Source: Pirellulales bacterium (lineage in GTDB: Bacteria; Planctomycetota; Planctomycetia; Pirellulales; JALHPA01). Taken from it: a stretch of 64,000 nucleotides of DNA. Under the pieces are notes generated by a model. That model searched no databases. It had not been told where the DNA came from and worked only from the letters and a program-made list of their open reading frames with translations. Shown here in pieces: positions 36,796 through 45,685 of the stretch; positions within the stretch are counted from its first letter, which is position 1; the number at the start of each line of letters is the position of its first letter. The stretch lies in NCBI GenBank assembly GCA_033762255.1, contig JANRLT010000015.1, positions 1 through 64,000 of the forward strand, given 5' to 3'. A program made the translations under genes and the position numbers.

Positions 36796-37731
36796 TTAAT
36801 TATGTGTTTGTGTATAAAAGTATATGCTACTCGCCAAGATTAACATTAGTAAATATCCCGGTTCCGGCACCAGCAAGGCCGCCTGGGCACCTAGGATCGT
36901 GTGGACGCGGCCCGTGGGATGCACGCCATCAAAAAAGACGTAACTGTCGGGGTCGGGCGTGACCAACTCGTAGGCCAGGCCAAAGTTGGGGTCCAGTAAT
37001 GTCGCCGAATCGGTCGTATTGACAAAGCCGAATGCCGCGGGATCGGCGAGGACATCATCAAACAATCCCTGCACATCCAATAAGTAAAATTGCGCATTGT
37101 AGCGTGTGGCCAGCACGCCCAGTGCACCGGGTAACATGGCGTTAAACTCAGCCGCAGCCGCATCCAGGACGCCGGAGAGCGGGGTGGTGCGATAGCTGGG
37201 CGTCAGCCCTAGCGGGGGCAAATTGGGGACGATGAATTCCCGTGCGCCAGCCAGTGCCAAACGCTCCAGCACATCGCCGAGTGCCTCAACCACACTGCTA
37301 GGTGTAATGCCGGCCGTGGGATTATCCGCCGCAAAGAACAGGTCATTGGCCCCGCCCCAGACAGTGAACAGATCGCCGGGCTGGGGCGAATGCACTGCCA
37401 AGTACCGCGTGGCCTGGGTTTGCAGATCCGGCGCGCCAAAGGGAGAACTTCCCGCGATACGCGCGCCGCCGTAGGCATAATTTGTCCCGCCAGTCAGGCT
37501 GGGCGTGGGTGCCGACTGGCCGATGGCGCGGGCCAAATGCTCGATCCAAACCGGCCCGCTGCTAAATCGTCCCGGAAAGTACGGGGGGGCGGGGGGAACA
37601 AAGCCATTGGTGGCCGCGCGAAAATTGCCGGTATCCGACAGACTATCTCCCAAGGAGATAATCGCGGCGGGGACGGGAGTAACCTGCAAGAGTAGGCAAA
37701 ATACCGCAGAAATCAGAAGCTGTTTAAGCAT
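36796..37731 (-). CDS. GDSL/SGNH hydrolase with a C-terminal anchor resembling PEP-CTERM
   Basis: A 311-residue exported protein (leader LLISAVFCLLLQVTPVPA; ATG at 37731). The SGNH blocks are present: GDSLSD with the nucleophile Ser30, GGARI and GANDL for the oxyanion and Asn, and DGVHPT with the Asp and His. It is expected to act as an esterase or lipase on the outside of the cell. The C-terminus reads VPEPGYLLMLILASSIYFY, a VPEP motif followed by a hydrophobic helix, as in PEP-CTERM sorting signals. The usual basic cluster at the end is missing (TQTHN), so processing by an exosortase is uncertain. Confidence 0.88.
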   Translation of the reverse strand: MLKQLLISAVFCLLLQVTPVPAAIISLGDSLSDTGNFRAATNGFVPPAPPYFPGRFSSGPVWIEHLARAIGQSAPTPSLTGGTNYAYGGARIAGSSPFGAPDLQTQATRYLAVHSPQPGDLFTVWGGANDLFFAADNPTAGITPSSVVEALGDVLERLALAGAREFIVPNLPPLGLTPSYRTTPLSGVLDAAAAEFNAMLPGALGVLATRYNAQFYLLDVQGLFDDVLADPAAFGFVNTTDSATLLDPNFGLAYELVTPDPDSYVFFDGVHPTGRVHTILGAQAALLVPEPGYLLMLILASSIYFYTQTHN

Positions 37732-37831
37732 GGGATATTTGGCTTCCGTGAAAATATGGCAGATCCGCGGCAATAAGCAGAAATTACATGAGAGCATAAC
37801 AATGTTTAAACTTATTGTCATGTTACTGCAA

Positions 37832-38058
37832 CTACAACAACGCGCGAAAATCCTCCCTGCTCAACTCACAATCCCGCAATATCTTGCTGAGTAATCCTGG
37901 GCCAATAGTTTCGCCACTATGAACCGGAATTACTGTGGCGCGACCGTCAGGATGCTTAAAAAAATGATGGCTACCACGCACCCACTCTTCATTAAAACCG
38001 ATGCTGTGATCGCCTTAATGATTTCCATTCCCGTGAGTGCCGGAAGCTTTCCGCTCAT
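37832..38058 (-). pseudogene. hicA: HicA-like toxin with a one-base deletion
   Basis: From the ATG at 38058 (overlapping the HicB stop by ATGA) the frame reads MSGKLPALTGMEIIKAITAS and then leaves the HicA pattern. If one base is restored near 37999, the next frame reads GFNEEWVRGSHHFFKHPDGR and ends in CELSREDFRALL at 37832. The second part is the family core, with the GSHHFF motif that carries the catalytic His and the HPDGR. The span is 227 bases, one short of 76 codons. HicA is an mRNA-targeting toxin; this copy should be inactive unless frameshifting occurs. It may be a sequencing error, which I cannot exclude. Confidence 0.83.
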
Positions 38059-38270
38059 GATGCAACCGTTACGCGTTGCACGCCCACAAATTCCAGTCCT
38101 ACACCAGAATATTCCTCGCTGTCTTGATATAAGCAGATCGCCTCGCGAATCCGCTCGATCAGTTCATCCAGGGATTGGGCTTGGGTATGGCAGCCGGGTA
38201 AAGCGGGAACCGAGGCGATGAAGAATCCCTCTTCGTCGCGCTCAATTACCACATGAAATTCTTTGCTCAT
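38055..38270 (-). CDS. hicB: HicB-like antitoxin
   Basis: A 71-residue protein: EFHVVIERDEEGFFIASVPALPGCHTQAQSLDELIERIREAI is the classic HicB fold (paired strands with the GFFIASVPALPGC turn). It lacks the C-terminal ribbon-helix-helix that some HicB proteins carry, so DNA binding is doubtful. Order here is hicB then hicA with a 4-base overlap; the more common order is hicA-hicB. The toxin is broken, yet the antitoxin reads intact, the usual pattern when a toxin is inactivated first. Confidence 0.85.
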   Translation of the reverse strand: MSKEFHVVIERDEEGFFIASVPALPGCHTQAQSLDELIERIREAICLYQDSEEYSGVGLEFVGVQRVTVAS

Positions 38271-38667
38271 GATAATTACCAGTTATGGTTGTAAAATGCC
38301 TTGTGTCAGTGATGCAATGCAATACTTTGAATTATCGCTTAAAAGTAAGTGATTTCAAGCATGGACAATTTCTGAGGTAGGCCAAAGTTATTAAATCATG
38401 CGATAGGAGAATCCCGTAATTACGAGCAAGCTGACGACTCTGCATAGTTTTAGGCCAGTTTGGTTGGTTAGATATTGTCGAAAAATATTGTTAATCTCCG
38501 ACATATTCTAACTAGGCGAAAACATGTGGGTGGAAAGTTGAAATGGATCAGTTGTATAAAAATCGTGCCGCCTATTCACACATCCTTCCCACCATTCGCC
38601 TTCACAGTTTTTGCAACTAGCTACAAATTCTGCATTTTTCATTCTGAATTCTTAATTGTCAGCCCCC
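38271..38667. other. AT-rich gap between hicB and pyruvate carboxylase, no gene seen
   Basis: About 400 bases, AT-rich, without a credible ORF or clear hairpin. It ends with an AATTCTTAATT motif, a low-complexity pattern seen again at about 24285, 34831 and 63960. Confidence 0.6.
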
Positions 38668-41600
38668 CTACTCCAGCACCGCCAGCAGTTCCCCCGCTTC
38701 GACCGGCGTTCCTGGTTTGACCAGCATCTCGGCGATGCGTCCTTCCTGTTCCGCGTACAGTGTCGTTTCCATCTTCATCGCCTCCAGCGTGATCAGCTTT
38801 TGCCCCTTGGCCACCTGATCCCCCGGCTTGGCCGCGACCAAGACCACCAGCCCCGGCATGGGGGCGGCGATTTGCTTAGGGTTATTGGGATCGGCCTTCG
38901 GCCGCTTGGTGATTTCCCCCTCCAGGGATTTATCGATGACGGTCACACTGCGCGGTTGGCCGTTCAGCTCAAAAAAGACCGTCCGGCTGCCATCGGCGTG
39001 TGGCTCGCTCACGGTCAAAAACCGCACAATCAGTGTTTTGCCCCGCTCGATTTCTAGCGTTAGCTCTTCGCCGGTTTGCTGCCCATACAAAAAATACGGC
39101 GTGGGTAGTGTGCTGGTGTCGGCATATTTTAGTACGTGCTGGCAAAAATCTTGATACACCCGCGGATACAGCACATAGGTGATCGTTTCTTGGCTAGTTG
39201 GCGCGCGGCCCAGAATCGGTTGCAGTTTTTCCGCCGCAGCGGCCAGGTCGGCTGGCGGCAGCGATTCCCCCGGGCGGCCCGTCATCGCGGGCGTGTCTCG
39301 CAAAATCCGTTGCATCACCTGCGGCGGAAAGCCACCCGGCGGCTGGCCCATGCGTCCCCCGACTAGGTCAATCACCGACTCGGGAAAGGCAAATTCGCGG
39401 TCGGATCGCAGCAAATCCGCGCACGTCAGATTGTTTGTCACCAAAAATAGGGCCAAATCACCCACTGATTTACTCGTGGGCGTGACTTTGACGATGTCGC
39501 CCACAAGCTGGTTAACCTCGGCATAGGCTTGGCAGACTTCTTCCCAGCGGTTGGACAATCCAAGCGCGCGGGCTTGCTCCTGCAGGTTGGTAAATTGACC
39601 GCCGGGCATTTCGTGCAGGTACAAGTCGGCGTCGCTGGCCCGCATATCGCTTTCAAAGGGGACGTAATACTGCCGCACATCCTGCCAATAGTGGGCCAGG
39701 CGGCGAAGTTGTTCGTGGTCAACGGTGGTGGAGCGGGGCGTGTGGCGCAGGGCCTCGACCAGGGCGTTCAGGTTGGGTTGGGATGTCAAACCGCTAAACG
39801 GGGCTAGCGCTCCGTCAATGACATCCACTCCGGCGTCGGCCGCCTGCAGCAAACTGGCTCCGCTTATGCCGCTGGTGTCGTGCGTATGGAAATGGATGGG
39901 GATGCCGATTTCTTGCTTGAGTGCTGCGACCAGTTGTTTCGCGGCGTAGGGTTTGCACAGGCCCGCCATGTCCTTGATGGCCAAAAAGTGAGCCCCCATT
40001 TTTTCTAGTTCCTTGGCCAATTCGACATAGTACTTGAGGTTATACTTGGGCCGGGCGGGATCGAGAATATCGCCGGTGTAGCAGATCGCCGCTTCGCAGA
40101 TACCGCCGTGGCGTAGGACTCCTTCCATGGCCACGCGCATGTTAGGGACCCAGTTAAGCGGGTCGAAGATGCGAAACACGTCCATGCCCGCCTGGACGCA
40201 TTCGCGGATAAAGACATCCACGACGTTGTCGGGATAATTGGTGTAGCCCACGGCGTTGCTGGCGCGCAGGAGCATCTGAAAGAGAATGTTGGGGATTTTT
40301 TCGCGTAATTGCGCCAGCCGCTGCCAGGGACATTCCTTGAGGAACCGCATACTGGTGTCAAAGGTCGCTCCTCCCCACATTTCCAGGGAAAAGAGTTGCG
40401 GGGCCATGCGGGCATACGCGTCGGCGATTTGCAGCATGTCATAGGTCCGCATGCGCGTGGCTAAGAGCGACTGATGCGCATCGCGCATGGTGGTATCAGT
40501 GACAAAGACCTGGTCCTGCTGGCGCACCCAGGCGGCGAATTTGGCCGGGCCCAGCTTTTTTAGTTGATCACGGGTCCCTGACGCGGGAGTAACCGTGGCG
40601 TCGTATGTCGGCAAGCGCGCGGGATCGCGAAAGGTCGCCCGGGGACGGTCCTTGACCAGGCTGTTGCCATTGACGATCACCTCGCCCAGAAACTGTAGGA
40701 GTTTGGTCGCGCGGTCCTTGCGGGAAGTAAACTGAAACAGTTCGGGGGTTTCGTCGATAAACCGGGTGGTGCACTGGCCAGCTAAAAATTTGGGATTCAG
40801 GATCAGATTGACTAGGAATGGCACATTGGTTTTTACGCCCCGGACGCGAAATTCTTGCAGACAGCGTTCCATTCGGCGGGCGGATTCCTCAAGAGTGCGG
40901 CCCCGGGCGCAGACCTTGACCAAGAGCGAATCATAATAAGGAGTCACAAGTGCGCCGCTAAACGCCGTCCCGGCGTCCAGGCGAATGCCCAACCCGCTAG
41001 CGGAACGATAAGCAGTCATTCGGCCATAATCCGGCACAAACCGGTTTTCGGGATCTTCGGTCGTGACGCGGCATTGAATGCAAAAACCGCTAGTCTGTAT
41101 GGCTCCCTGATTCCCCAGGCCAATCGCGGGATCGGATAGTTTTAGCCCCTGCGCTACCAAGATTTGCGTGCGGACAATATCCAGGCCGGTCACTTCCTCG
41201 GTCACGGTATGTTCCACCTGAATGCGGGGATTGACCTCGATAAAGTAAAACTGATTAGTGTCGGCATCGACCAGGAATTCCACCGTTCCCGCGTTTTGAT
41301 ATTTTACCGCCCGGCCAATCGCCAGCGCGGCGTCGCATAGTTGCTTCCGCAGGTTTGAATCCAGATTGGGGGCGGGGGCGATTTCGACCACCTTTTGATG
41401 CCGCCGCTGCAGCGTGCAATCCCGTTCCCAAAGGTGCACCAGATTGCCGTGCGCATCCCCCATGATTTGGACTTCGATGTGTCGTGCCCGGGCGACAAAC
41501 TTTTCCAAAAAGACATCCCCGCTGCCAAACGCGGCGTTTGCCTCGCGTTGGGCGCTTTCAAGTTGCGGAGCCAGTTCCGCGGCGGTCTGCACGATCCGCA

Positions 41601-42111
41601 TGCCGCGCCCGCCGCCGCCATGCGCCGCCTTTAACATGATGGGGTAGCCCAGCCCGTCGGCCAGTTGGGTTGCTTCGGCCAGGTCCTTAACCGGGGAAGA
41701 ACTGCCAGCTAGGATCGGCACGTTGGCCAGGCGGGCAATATCCCGCGCGGCGGTTTTGTCCCCCAGCTTTTGCAGGGACTCCAGCTTGGGTCCGACAAAG
41801 ATAATGCCATTGGCGTCGCAAGCGCGGCGCAATTCGGGATTTTCGCTGAGGAAACCATAACCGGGGTGAATGGCGTCGATCTGGTGCGCTTTGCAGATCG
41901 CCATGATTCCCGGTATGTCCAGGTAGGCGCGGATCGGCTCCCCCGCCTTGCCGATTAAGTACGATTCATCGGCCTTGAAACGATGCAGCGCGTAGCGATC
42001 CTCGTGGGAATAAATAGCCACCGTCCGAATGCCCAGCTCGTGGGCGGTGCGAAAGACGCGAATGGCGATCTCGCTACGATTGGCAACCAGCAGTTTGCGA
42101 ATAGTGGGCAT
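38668..42111 (-). CDS. pyc: Pyruvate carboxylase
   Basis: A 1147-residue, full-length enzyme from the ATG at 42111; the longer frame to 42177 is unlikely. Order of parts: biotin carboxylase (residues 1-450, RKLLVANRSEIAIRVFR, ATP-grasp KAAHGGGGRGMR), carboxyltransferase (about 520-830, DTTMRDAHQSLLATRMRT, metal-binding HFHTHDTSG and the AIKDMAGLC Lys), the PYC-specific allosteric/tetramer region, and a C-terminal biotinyl domain with EAMKMET (Lys about 1113). It carboxylates pyruvate to oxaloacetate with ATP and bicarbonate, the anaplerotic step. The single polypeptide is of the alpha4 type. No biotin ligase or regulator is next to it. Confidence 0.97.
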   Translation of the reverse strand: MPTIRKLLVANRSEIAIRVFRTAHELGIRTVAIYSHEDRYALHRFKADESYLIGKAGEPIRAYLDIPGIMAICKAHQIDAIHPGYGFLSENPELRRACDANGIIFVGPKLESLQKLGDKTAARDIARLANVPILAGSSSPVKDLAEATQLADGLGYPIMLKAAHGGGGRGMRIVQTAAELAPQLESAQREANAAFGSGDVFLEKFVARARHIEVQIMGDAHGNLVHLWERDCTLQRRHQKVVEIAPAPNLDSNLRKQLCDAALAIGRAVKYQNAGTVEFLVDADTNQFYFIEVNPRIQVEHTVTEEVTGLDIVRTQILVAQGLKLSDPAIGLGNQGAIQTSGFCIQCRVTTEDPENRFVPDYGRMTAYRSASGLGIRLDAGTAFSGALVTPYYDSLLVKVCARGRTLEESARRMERCLQEFRVRGVKTNVPFLVNLILNPKFLAGQCTTRFIDETPELFQFTSRKDRATKLLQFLGEVIVNGNSLVKDRPRATFRDPARLPTYDATVTPASGTRDQLKKLGPAKFAAWVRQQDQVFVTDTTMRDAHQSLLATRMRTYDMLQIADAYARMAPQLFSLEMWGGATFDTSMRFLKECPWQRLAQLREKIPNILFQMLLRASNAVGYTNYPDNVVDVFIRECVQAGMDVFRIFDPLNWVPNMRVAMEGVLRHGGICEAAICYTGDILDPARPKYNLKYYVELAKELEKMGAHFLAIKDMAGLCKPYAAKQLVAALKQEIGIPIHFHTHDTSGISGASLLQAADAGVDVIDGALAPFSGLTSQPNLNALVEALRHTPRSTTVDHEQLRRLAHYWQDVRQYYVPFESDMRASDADLYLHEMPGGQFTNLQEQARALGLSNRWEEVCQAYAEVNQLVGDIVKVTPTSKSVGDLALFLVTNNLTCADLLRSDREFAFPESVIDLVGGRMGQPPGGFPPQVMQRILRDTPAMTGRPGESLPPADLAAAAEKLQPILGRAPTSQETITYVLYPRVYQDFCQHVLKYADTSTLPTPYFLYGQQTGEELTLEIERGKTLIVRFLTVSEPHADGSRTVFFELNGQPRSVTVIDKSLEGEITKRPKADPNNPKQIAAPMPGLVVLVAAKPGDQVAKGQKLITLEAMKMETTLYAEQEGRIAEMLVKPGTPVEAGELLAVLE

Positions 42112-42258
42112 AGTCTGCGCGCGGAAGGGAATTGCGGGTGCGGTGAAAACTCGGGCCAAACGGGCAACATATTCCATAGTGCGCCCTGGGCCACATTATG
42201 GGGGATGCCGCGAAAATTAGGAATAGAGGGGGGGCGGGGAAGATCGCGGAGTCTAATT

Positions 42259-42283
42259 ACAAAGCCGCCGATGGTATCGGCGG
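42259..42283 (+). repeat. Short palindromic repeat, copy C
   Basis: It reads ACAAAG then CCGCCGAT-GGT-ATCGGCGG, an 8-bp stem with a three-base loop. It lies in the 194-base gap between pyc and tsaB. Same core as copies A and B; the loop and closing bases vary but the stem pairing is kept. Confidence 0.75.
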
Positions 42284-42371
42284 AGGTTTATTCGAGGTAA
42301 TTCATACCAATTATAATTTCCTAGCAGGCAAAGCACTGCTGTAAATGACAGCTGTTGCGCCCTCTTTTCCC

Positions 42372-43079
42372 CTACCGCCGGGCTTCTTCCGCGTAACTGG
42401 GCCGCATATAGAGCGGTAAGAGTTGGAAGGGATCTTCGGTTTCGCCACGCGCATGTCGGGCCACCACTAGTTTGCCGATGGTTGTTGCGGAGGGGAGCCA
42501 GGTCTCCGCGGGAGCCGGGGTTATCCCATTCGGTAACACCACATCGGGGCGTGACAGAACCGACCCTGCCGCCACCGTTCCCGGGGATAAATGATCCAGC
42601 CAAGCTGCAATCGATAGCAGTTGCGGCTCTTTTTCATTGCCAAGGATTGCCCATGCGCTACCGGATAAATGATAAGTTGCCTGAAAAACTTGTTGCCGCA
42701 GGGCGTCAATTGCCACGGAGATGGCGGAAGAGTCTGATTTGCCTGACTGTTTCAAATGGTCAGCCACTTGCGTCGCAATGGCGTCAGTGGTTAACACCCC
42801 CAGCACGGGAATGCGCAATCCATAGGCCAGCGTCTTGGCCAGGGTCACTCCAATCCGCAAACCCGTAAACGACCCCGGTCCCGTGGCAACGGCCAGCAAA
42901 TCCAGACTAGCGGATCGCCAGCCGAGTTGTTGTAGCAATCGATCAATCGCCGGAGCCAGGGTTATCCCGCTAGGAGGCCGCAATGGTAACACCAACGAAT
43001 CTTGGACCTGATCTCCGACCAGACAGGCGATCGAACCGGGAGGATGGGAAGTTTCTACTGCAAGGGTGCGAAGCGACAT
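42372..43079 (-). CDS. tsaB: tRNA threonylcarbamoyladenosine biosynthesis protein TsaB
   Basis: A 235-residue protein with the TsaB pattern: LRTLAVETSHPPGSIACL at the N-terminus (ASKHA fold) and ATGPGSFTGLRIGVTLAKTLAYG in the middle. TsaB is the non-catalytic partner of TsaD in making t6A37 on ANN-decoding tRNAs. The C-terminal half is more variable, as in the family, and ends in LYMRPSYAEEARR, the usual final motif. It stands divergent from the choloylglycine-hydrolase-like gene (239 bases between starts). Confidence 0.92.
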   Translation of the reverse strand: MSLRTLAVETSHPPGSIACLVGDQVQDSLVLPLRPPSGITLAPAIDRLLQQLGWRSASLDLLAVATGPGSFTGLRIGVTLAKTLAYGLRIPVLGVLTTDAIATQVADHLKQSGKSDSSAISVAIDALRQQVFQATYHLSGSAWAILGNEKEPQLLSIAAWLDHLSPGTVAAGSVLSRPDVVLPNGITPAPAETWLPSATTIGKLVVARHARGETEDPFQLLPLYMRPSYAEEARR

Positions 43080-43318
43080 GGTCGAAAGGGTTGGGTGCGG
43101 TCCGACGCGAAGGAAAGATGTCAGCGGGGGGGATCAATCGGTGGAAAGAAATTGATAAAGTCGGGGAAGGAGGAGTAGGATGAAAAGCATAAAATGGTAT
43201 AAGATGAACAATAGAATGGTCGGATCGCGGTTACTTTCAGTGTAGCGACCCGCGCCCCCGCTGGCCAAGCATGTTTAAGCCGATTTCTAGAACAACCATT
43301 CCCTGACCAAACTCACCA

Positions 43319-44362
43319 ATGCGCTCGCTACTTTTTTATTTTGTGTTGATATCCGGCATTGCTTTTAGTGATTCGCTCGCGCGGTCATGTTCGCGGGTGT
43401 TATGGAATGACAATGGTCGGATCACGTTGGTGGGACGCAACATGGATTGGTTTGAGGACTTAAAAAGCAATATCTGGCAGCTTCCGCGGGGAATGCGGCG
43501 GAACGGTCTTACACCCCAAAATCCGCTTGCCTGGACCAGCAAATATGGCAGCGTGGTGATCACGGCCTATGACTCGGCGACGGCCGATGGTATCAACGAA
43601 GCCGGCTTGGCCGCCCATATGTTGTATTTGCCCGAGACCAAAACCGCCCCCCGGGACGAAAAAATCCCGGGCCTGTCCATTAGTCTTTGGCTGCAATATT
43701 ATTTGGACAATTTTGCCACGGTTACAGAAGCGGTCGATTCCTTTGAGAAACAACCATATCAACTGCAGATGGCCGTGGAGCCGGGCAGCGGCAAGGCGGG
43801 AACCATTCACATCGCCCTGAACGATGGGACGGGGGATTCGGCAATTTTGGAATGCATCGACGGAAAAATTGTGATTTATCACAGCCGTGAATATGTGGTG
43901 ATGACCAATCAACCCACCTTTGATAAGCAATTGGAAAATCTGCGTCAGTATCGGGGTTTTGGCGGGGAAAAACGGCTGCCGGGAACCCATGAGCCAGCGG
44001 ATCGATTTGTGCGCGGGGCATATTATGTAAAAAATCTTCCCCGCCCCCAAACCGACCGCGAAGCCATTGCCGCTTTATTAAGCGTGATGCGGAATGTTTC
44101 CGCTCCCTTTGGCATCGCCGATCCCGAGCGTCCCAATGTCTCTACCACGATTTGGCGCACGATTACCGATTTGGATCATCGAGTGCTCTATTTTGACAGC
44201 GTGCTTAGTCCGCAAATATTTTGGATCAGCCTGGGCAAGCTGGATTTTTCAGCCGGCCAGCCCGTGCGCAAGCTAACGGTCGTGGACAACTATGACTTGC
44301 AAGGCGAAGTGTCCGGCCAGTTTGTTCCCGCTCCCATGTTTGAATTTTTGTGCCCGGAATAA
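43319..44362 (+). CDS. Choloylglycine hydrolase / penicillin V acylase family protein, exported
   Basis: A 347-residue protein with a leader (LLFYFVLISGIAFSDSLAR) followed by Cys24, the expected N-terminal nucleophile after cleavage (ARSCSRVLW). Other family residues: GRNMDW (Arg40, Asp43), MTNQPTFDKQ (the Asn) and TTIWRTITDLDHR near the end. These Ntn hydrolases cleave amide bonds of bile salts, penicillin V or acyl-homoserine lactones; the substrate cannot be read from sequence. The signal peptide placing Cys exactly at the mature N-terminus fits known export. A T-rich stretch follows its stop (44373-44390), but no stem. Confidence 0.87.
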   Translation: MRSLLFYFVLISGIAFSDSLARSCSRVLWNDNGRITLVGRNMDWFEDLKSNIWQLPRGMRRNGLTPQNPLAWTSKYGSVVITAYDSATADGINEAGLAAHMLYLPETKTAPRDEKIPGLSISLWLQYYLDNFATVTEAVDSFEKQPYQLQMAVEPGSGKAGTIHIALNDGTGDSAILECIDGKIVIYHSREYVVMTNQPTFDKQLENLRQYRGFGGEKRLPGTHEPADRFVRGAYYVKNLPRPQTDREAIAALLSVMRNVSAPFGIADPERPNVSTTIWRTITDLDHRVLYFDSVLSPQIFWISLGKLDFSAGQPVRKLTVVDNYDLQGEVSGQFVPAPMFEFLCPE

Positions 44363-44689
44363 GGGTGGCATTTTTTCGGCTTTTTTTTAGGGATAAATCG
44401 AGGTCAGTCGCCATGCACGGAGCCATTATTTCGCTTTGCCATGCTGGCCACTTCCCGTTCAGGAGGAATCTGCGGCTTTTGACCTTTGTTTTTTGGAGTT
44501 TTCAGTCGCTTTTTTGGCCAAAATCCCCATTCCGCGACGTATATCAGCGTACAATTTGGGGAATCTTGCCGTTTTTCCTTTCCAGCTAGGCTAACTGCGG
44601 TAAATATCCTAAAATAGTCAGTTTTACCCGGACGCGGGCTATTATTTCGCCTCCCTCGGTTTTAACATTTGTCGCATAACGGACCCCCT
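44363..44689. other. Gap before the phosphoesterase gene, no gene seen
   Basis: A 327-base stretch with T-rich patches and no credible ORF. TAAAAT at 44610-44615 could be a -10 box for the phosphoesterase, but I see no matching -35 box. Confidence 0.5.
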
Positions 44690-45442
44690 GTGAAACGCGC
44701 TTTGATCAGTGACGTACATGGCAATTTAGAAGCCCTGGAGGCTGTGCTGGCGGACATTCGCGCGCAAGGAATTGACGAAATTTTTTGTCTCGGCGATATC
44801 ATTGGCTATGGCCCCAATCCCTGTGAGTGCGTCGATAAGGTGATGAAGCACTGTCGGATCACCATCTTGGGAAATCATGACCAGGGGGCGTTGTTTGATC
44901 CGGATGGTTTTAACAAAAACGCCGAACGGGCGATCTTTTGGACGCGCGAGCAACTGGAATCATCCCGCGTCAATATTGAAAATCGCAGCCTTCGCTGGGA
45001 GTTTTTAGGGGAATTGCCCCGCAGTCACCGGGAAAACGGCTTTTTATTTGTGCATGGGTCGCCCCGCAATCCGTTAAATGAATACGTCTTTCCCGAAGAC
45101 GTTTACATGACCAAAAAAATGGAAAAGCTCTTTTCCTTGATTGAAAAGACCTGCTTTCAGGGGCATACCCATGTGCCGGGTATCTTTACCCAAAGCCTGA
45201 ATTTCATCAGCCCCGAGGAAGTGAATTACCGATACCCCCTCCCCGCCGAAAAGATCATGGTCAATGTTGGCTCGGTAGGCCAGCCGCGCGACGGAGACCG
45301 CCGGGCCTGTTATGTGATCTTAGAAGACAACCTGATCACCTTTCGTCGGATTGATTACCCTGCGGAAGAAACCCGTGCAAAAATATATAATATCCCCGAT
45401 TTGGACAATAACTTGGGGGATCGGCTCCTCTCGGGCCGCTAA
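44690..45442 (+). CDS. Calcineurin-like metallophosphoesterase
   Basis: A 250-residue protein. The GTG at 44690 is preferred to TTG at 44669. It carries the metal-binding blocks of the family: [11 protein letters not shown] (Asp, His), [11 protein letters not shown] (Asp), LGNHDQG (Asn-His-Asp) and FQGHTHVP (His-His). The [10 protein letters not shown] form is that of the YfcE-like/diadenosine-tetraphosphatase-related group widely found in bacteria. Likely a soluble phosphodiesterase or phosphatase; the substrate is unknown. It is the first gene of the stretch leading to yidC. Confidence 0.92.
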   Translation: MKRALISDVHGNLEALEAVLADIRAQGIDEIFCLGDIIGYGPNPCECVDKVMKHCRITILGNHDQGALFDPDGFNKNAERAIFWTREQLESSRVNIENRSLRWEFLGELPRSHRENGFLFVHGSPRNPLNEYVFPEDVYMTKKMEKLFSLIEKTCFQGHTHVPGIFTQSLNFISPEEVNYRYPLPAEKIMVNVGSVGQPRDGDRRACYVILEDNLITFRRIDYPAEETRAKIYNIPDLDNNLGDRLLSGR

Positions 45443-45596
45443 GTTTTACCTTTATTTCCCGCTGGTGACAGTTCGCCCGGGCGTGGCTCAATCGCTGGTA
45501 GCTGGCCAATTTTTCCTTCCAGGGGGCGAATAAACCCTACTGCAAGTTTGTAATTTGGCCTGCCGAACCCCCCCGTGAATGGATAAAATTAGTTTT

Positions 45597-45616
45597 AGAG
45601 GTGGCATCACGCCTCT
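45597..45616. other. Hairpin upstream of yidC
   Basis: AGAGGTG and CACGCCTCT can pair in a seven-base stem with one wobble pair, about 70 bases before the yidC start. No known riboswitch was recognised. Confidence 0.35.
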
Positions 45617-45685
45617 GAATGGAATTCTGTTAATAGTGGAATCCCATAACACCCACGCAGCCAATTCTCTTTGGAAAATTCCCCA

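Noticed and set aside
38475-38720. 81-residue ORF at the pyc 3' end
   Set aside because: It runs antisense into the end of pyc, has no motif and lies in AT-rich intergenic sequence.
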